Shown in pieces: positions 60,351 through 64,000 of a stretch of 64,000 nucleotides of DNA; position 1 is the first letter of the stretch; the number at the start of each line of letters is the position of its first letter. The position numbers and the translations under genes are program-made. This DNA is from Roseibium algicola (GTDB lineage Bacteria > Pseudomonadota > Alphaproteobacteria > Rhizobiales > Stappiaceae). Location: assembly GCF_001999245.1 (NCBI RefSeq), contig NZ_CP019630.1, positions 1,984,001 through 2,048,000 of the forward strand, in the 5' to 3' direction. The notes under the pieces are model-generated. The model was not told where the DNA came from and made no database searches. It worked only from the letters and a program-made list of their open reading frames with translations.

Positions 60351-61967
60351 TCAATTTACACGCGAATCGCGGTTGTATTGGTAAAACCCGGCAAATACTA
60401 CGATAAGAAACGAGATAACGAGCACGGGCAGATCGCCAAAAATGCCGTAGAGAGTATTGTCTAGTCTCTGCGGAAGCTTGGAATCGATCAGACCTTTTTC
60501 GAATATCGCGAGTTTCGCGACCACCTGACCTTTGGCATCAATCACCGCTGAAATGCCTGTATTTGCAGCTCTAATCAGCGGCAGGCCGGTTTCGATGGCA
60601 CGTAAACGAGCCTGTGCGAGGTGCTGATAAGGGCCGGGCGTCCGGCCAAACCAGGCGTCGTTGGTAACGTTCAGCAGAAAGTCCGGCCTTCTGGAAACAC
60701 CGTCCAGAGATCCCGGAAAAATTGCCTCATAGCAAATCATGGGTAGAAAACTAAAACTTTCGGACGTGGTCAGTACACGCGGTTGATACCCGGCCTCGAA
60801 CCCATCCATGGGGCCCGCAAGGTTAGAAATTCCCAGTGATTCAAGCAGAGGTTTAAACGGAACGTATTCGCCGAAAGGCACGAGCCGAACCTTGTCGTAG
60901 ATGCCCTGAACGGTGCCCTCGGTGCCGATGACGAAGACGCTGTTGAAGTAATCAGCCCCTCTCATGCCGGGCTCGGCCCGGATCGCACCGGTCACCAGTT
61001 CGGTCTTGTCACCGAGCGACTGACCGATCCGGAACAAGGCTCCCGGCTCCTGTGTCAGCAGGAAGGGAACAGCCGATTCCGGCCAGACCACCATGCGCGG
61101 CTGTCCGACGCGCGCGGCACCGCCAAGCGGCGCTTCGGTCATGTCGAGGAAGGTCTGAAAGATCTCGTCGCGCAGCTCCGGCCGCCATTTGTCTTTCTGA
61201 TCGATCGATGGCTGTACGATTCGGATGTCGAGATCGGCAACGGGCAATGCCGCCTGCCAGAGCCTGACGGCGCCATAACCCGCAACCGCGGCCAGGGCAA
61301 CCGCGGCAGCGACAACGGCCGTCACGCGCTGGCGAAACGGGCGAGCGTCGGCCAGAACGGCCGACGTCGAAAAGACCGCAACCACGAAGAAGGTGAGACC
61401 ATAGAGCCCGACAAGACTTGCCGCCTGCGACACGCTCAGCGATCCGGACACGCCATAGCCGAAGGCATTCCAGGGAAACCCGGTCAGGACATGGCCGCGC
61501 AGCCAGTCCGTCAGGGTCAAGCCGGCAGCAAGCACCAGGATGCGGCGAAACTGGTCACTCCAGAATATCGCGGCCAGTCCCACCCCAAGGCCCGTGAACA
61601 GCGCCAGTCCGACAGGCATTGCCAGCACGGCAAAGGGCATCAGCCAGGCAAAGCGCTCCGCTTCCACCAGAAACGCCGCACCGATCCACCAAAGGCCCGA
61701 GAGAAAATAGCCGAAGCCGAACAACCAGCCGAGCGCGAAACCCGTGCGAAACCGCTGAACCCGCTTGCCGGGTGCGGGATCGACCGCTCCGTCCAGCATC
61801 CAGACCAGACAGGGAAACGTGACCAGAAGCACGAAAGTGAAGTCATAAGGGGGAAGCGCAAAGGCCGTCAGCGCACCGCAGGCGGCGCACAAGAGACGGC
61901 GCTGCCAGCCCCATGCCAGAAGAAAGGTATTTGGCAGGGCCGACAGGCGGTGTGACAACCATTGCAT
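60351..61967 (-). CDS. lnt: Apolipoprotein N-acyltransferase
   Basis: 538 residues from the ATG at 61967 (GGGGAAG upstream; a TTG one codon earlier is less likely). An inner-membrane enzyme that adds the third acyl chain to lipoproteins. Six or more N-terminal helices are followed by the nitrilase-like domain with the triad E297 (VWPESAVP), K359 (YDKVRLVPFGEYVPF) and C412 (MICYEAIFPG), and a final C-terminal helix. Confidence 0.96.
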   Translation of the reverse strand: MQWLSHRLSALPNTFLLAWGWQRRLLCAACGALTAFALPPYDFTFVLLVTFPCLVWMLDGAVDPAPGKRVQRFRTGFALGWLFGFGYFLSGLWWIGAAFLVEAERFAWLMPFAVLAMPVGLALFTGLGVGLAAIFWSDQFRRILVLAAGLTLTDWLRGHVLTGFPWNAFGYGVSGSLSVSQAASLVGLYGLTFFVVAVFSTSAVLADARPFRQRVTAVVAAAVALAAVAGYGAVRLWQAALPVADLDIRIVQPSIDQKDKWRPELRDEIFQTFLDMTEAPLGGAARVGQPRMVVWPESAVPFLLTQEPGALFRIGQSLGDKTELVTGAIRAEPGMRGADYFNSVFVIGTEGTVQGIYDKVRLVPFGEYVPFKPLLESLGISNLAGPMDGFEAGYQPRVLTTSESFSFLPMICYEAIFPGSLDGVSRRPDFLLNVTNDAWFGRTPGPYQHLAQARLRAIETGLPLIRAANTGISAVIDAKGQVVAKLAIFEKGLIDSKLPQRLDNTLYGIFGDLPVLVISFLIVVFAGFYQYNRDSRVN

Positions 61968-62124
61968 CAAAGAGCTTCCCCATACTTGCGGTCAGGAGAT
62001 TTGTCGGCTCGCCGCAGTGGGGTCAAGGGTTAATACCAACGGCGCGCGAAGAAGTCGCTTCGAGACGACGGGCCATCGGCACCGTTGGCAAGCATCCTTT
62101 TGGCTGGTTTCGGCGTCCGGCCGC

Positions 62125-63321
62125 TCATCCGTTTCCGCTGGACGCAGCAACCTTGGTCTTGGTGCTTTCGCTGTCCTGGCTGCTCTCGCCGGAAACGGAA
62201 TCGGTCCGCTTTGGACGGCGGCGAAGGTCCGGCGGGCGCGCGTCGGCGCGGCGGCGGCGGATCTTCAGGCGCTTGATGCGGCGCGGATCCGCATCCATTA
62301 TCTCGAATTCGAACCCGGGCACTTCATCCGGCACCAGCAGCAGCTCGCCGCGAACCGGTACGCGGCCAACGGAGACATAGAGCAGACCACCGAGCGTATC
62401 GACGTCCTCGGAAATCTCGCCGTCGTTCAGCTGCGTGCCGAGCGCTTCGTCGAGTTCCTCCAGCGGCAGACGCGGATCTGCGATCCACACGCCCTCGCCG
62501 GCGGCAGCCAACATGGCTTCCTCATCCTCGTCGTGTTCGTCTTCGATATCACCGACAACTTCCTCGACAAGATCTTCCAGCGACACAAGTCCGTCGGTTC
62601 CGCCGTATTCGTCGATCACCAGCGCCATCTGGATACGATCGGCCTGCATTTTCGCCATCAGGTCCGTCGCCGGCATCGACGGCGGCACGAACAAGAGATT
62701 GCGCAGCAGATCCGTGTCCTTCAGCGAAACCGACAGGTCGACACAGGACAGGTCCAGGTCGGGCATGTTGTGACCGTTCCGCGCAGGCGCATTCGAATTG
62801 GACGGTTGAAAGCCGGTTGTATCGTTTTCATTGTCCACAGAAGTTGCAGGACGGTTCGAAGCGCCACGTTCTGCGATATAGGCCATCAAATCCTTGATGT
62901 GGACCATGCCGCGCGGATCGTCGAGCGTCTCTTCGTAAACCGGCATGCGCGAATGCCCGCTCGTCTGGAACAGTTCCATGACGCGGCTGAGGCTGGTTTC
63001 CAGATCGACCGCGTCAATATCCGCACGCGGGATCATGACGTCGTCGACGCGCAATTCACGCAGTCTCAGAATGTTGCCGAGGAGCATTCGCTCCTCCGGC
63101 GAGAAGGCAGCATCACCGCCCTCGCGAGCAAGCTCGTCCTCCAGGTTCTCGCGCAAGCTCGAAGACTGGCGGCCCAAGCGCAGGAAGCGTTTGAGAAGAT
63201 CGAGAAAGGCCGCAGGTTTCTGCGGCTTCAGCTGTTGCGGGTCTTCCCCGTCCTGGTCCTGTCCGGTGCTGGCAGGCTTCTGCCCGGTTGCCGGACTTTG
63301 CGGTTCAATTGAGTTCATCAT
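62125..63321 (-). CDS. CorC/HlyC-family CBS-domain protein
   Basis: 398 residues, longer than E. coli CorC because of N- and C-terminal extensions. A CBS pair (about 90-300) starts with [23 protein letters not shown] and includes [24 protein letters not shown]. The transporter-associated domain follows with [14 protein letters not shown] and [19 protein letters not shown] text ([19 protein letters not shown]). Linked to magnesium/cobalt efflux or lipoprotein biogenesis. Lies between ybeY and lnt, the usual order. Confidence 0.9.
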   Translation of the reverse strand: MMNSIEPQSPATGQKPASTGQDQDGEDPQQLKPQKPAAFLDLLKRFLRLGRQSSSLRENLEDELAREGGDAAFSPEERMLLGNILRLRELRVDDVMIPRADIDAVDLETSLSRVMELFQTSGHSRMPVYEETLDDPRGMVHIKDLMAYIAERGASNRPATSVDNENDTTGFQPSNSNAPARNGHNMPDLDLSCVDLSVSLKDTDLLRNLLFVPPSMPATDLMAKMQADRIQMALVIDEYGGTDGLVSLEDLVEEVVGDIEDEHDEDEEAMLAAAGEGVWIADPRLPLEELDEALGTQLNDGEISEDVDTLGGLLYVSVGRVPVRGELLLVPDEVPGFEFEIMDADPRRIKRLKIRRRRADARPPDLRRRPKRTDSVSGESSQDSESTKTKVAASSGNG

Positions 63322-63356
63322 CCATCAATCAAGAACATCACATCCCATGATGCCAC

Positions 63357-63872
63357 TTAACCGCCGTCGGCCACAAGTGGCCTGTCCGCGTAAGGGTCAT
63401 CGATGCCAAGAGACGCCAGAATGGACTTCTCAAGGCTTTCCATCAGTTCCGCCTCTTCACTTTCCTGATGATCATAATCGAAAAGGTGAAGCAAACCGTG
63501 AACAGTCAGATGGGTAAGGTGATCGGAAAATTCAATTCCAAGGTCTGCAGCTTCCGCCGCGACGGTTTCATAGGCGAAAACGATGTCCCCCAGAAGGGGG
63601 CCATAAACGTCGCCTTGCGGATCGCTGCCGGGAAAGGACAGGACGTTCGTTGCCTTGTCCTTGTCGCGCCATTTCGCGTTCAGCTGCCGGATCGACGCGT
63701 CGTCGGTAAACAGCAGCGAGACTTCCGTTCCCTCCAGCACTTCCAGATCCGCCCCTGCAAAGGCAGCGGTGATGGCCTTTGCAGTTATCGCTTCCAACTG
63801 GCTTTCCGCCGGCCAATCACCTGCTTCTATCGACAGGTCTATCTGAAAACTATCAGGCAATCGGTCTGGCAT
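63357..63872 (-). CDS. ybeY: Endoribonuclease YbeY (16S rRNA maturation)
   Basis: 171 residues from the ATG at 63872, 16 bp after the phoH stop codon; the longer frame overlaps phoH and is unlikely. A single-strand endoribonuclease for 16S rRNA 3' processing and 70S quality control. The zinc-binding motif HGLLHLFDYDH keeps the three histidines but has FD where GY-type sequences normally have xG. TNVLSFPGSDPQ is the second signature. Confidence 0.93.
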   Translation of the reverse strand: MPDRLPDSFQIDLSIEAGDWPAESQLEAITAKAITAAFAGADLEVLEGTEVSLLFTDDASIRQLNAKWRDKDKATNVLSFPGSDPQGDVYGPLLGDIVFAYETVAAEAADLGIEFSDHLTHLTVHGLLHLFDYDHQESEEAELMESLEKSILASLGIDDPYADRPLVADGG

Positions 63873-63888
63873 CGTCGGCAAGGGCTTT

Positions 63889-64000
63889 TCAGGAATTTGC
63901 GGCTTCACGAGGGCGCGCAGAGGCACCGTCGCGGTCCGCACCACGTTGTCGCTCGGCAAAGCGGCGCTCGCGCGCTTCCGATTCTTCCCGAGAGGCGTTG
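63889..64000 (-). CDS. PhoH-family ATPase, C-terminal end
   Basis: The last 36 codons of a minus-strand gene that runs out of the window. The tail is charged (REESEARERRFAERQRG, then a short Ala/Arg-rich end) and stops at 63889. This fits the C-terminus of PhoH (YbeZ), which is regularly encoded just before ybeY. Assignment depends mainly on position, since no ATPase motif is visible. Confidence 0.6.
   Translation of the reverse strand, partial: NASREESEARERRFAERQRGADRDGASARPREAANS

Overview
The window looks like chromosome of a marine-type alphaproteobacterium. It is GC-rich, and the right half has a Rhizobiales-style order: phoH-ybeY-corC-lnt-XRE-metK-trmB, then rimP-nusA-ylxR-infB-rbfA-truB-rpsO-pnp. 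The left edge has kdsB-pheA. Together with the mix of accessory genes this suggests the Stappiaceae (Roseibium/Labrenzia type), but that placement is an inference from memory of gene order and protein style. No rRNA, tRNA, CRISPR array, prophage or intact insertion sequence was seen.

Layout. 1-2.4 kb: kdsB (partial), pheA and a PfkB-family sugar/nucleoside kinase on the plus strand. 2.4-4.5 kb: an amidase, then two abutting 3' gene remnants (a PLP decarboxylase and a TPR-type regulator). 4.5-10.7 kb: a redox/detoxification cluster of SDR, cyclophilin-like protein, two cupins, a soluble sugar dehydrogenase, LysR regulator, carboxymuconolactone-decarboxylase-like protein and F420-type reductase. 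10.8-16.3 kb: an RND efflux pump and its adaptor behind a SoxR-like operator, then a DMT exporter. 16.3-24.6 kb: an alpha/beta hydrolase-LuxR fusion, DoxX, and a split FixJ-type phosphorelay (two response regulators plus a PAS kinase) lying between two alpha/beta hydrolase genes, then a RibD/DHFR-like reductase and a broken MFS gene. 24.7-29.8 kb: an OmpR-type two-component pair divergent from a two-subunit molybdenum hydroxylase.

29.9-41.4 kb is the most unusual part. It holds a solute-binding protein, a short SSF symporter, a LuxR solo, a LemA/DUF3137 pair, a second (catalytically degenerate) alpha/beta hydrolase-LuxR fusion and several exported proteins of unknown function, including a von Willebrand factor A protein and a paralogue of its C-terminal domain. 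Four copies of one 18-bp operator-like sequence (consensus CTCMCYYAAATGGGAGAG) each lie 59-69 bp upstream of the start codon of an exported or membrane-anchored product. I read this as a LuxR-solo-controlled envelope/secretome regulon with no LuxI in the window.

Two more local regulons can be read from repeated operators. One is TCATGA-N7-TCATGA, a LysR T-N11-A box, at four intergenic sites. The other is TCATAC-N4-GTATGR, upstream of both alpha/beta hydrolase genes that flank the FixJ-type system.

41.5-64 kb is core genome: dapB-gpmA, a GGDEF/EAL protein with a probable TTG start, then pnp, rpsO, truB, rbfA, infB, ylxR, nusA and rimP (ribosome and transcription machinery), and trmB, metK, an XRE regulator, lnt, corC, ybeY and phoH. 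A small lipoprotein gene interrupts the truB-rbfA junction.
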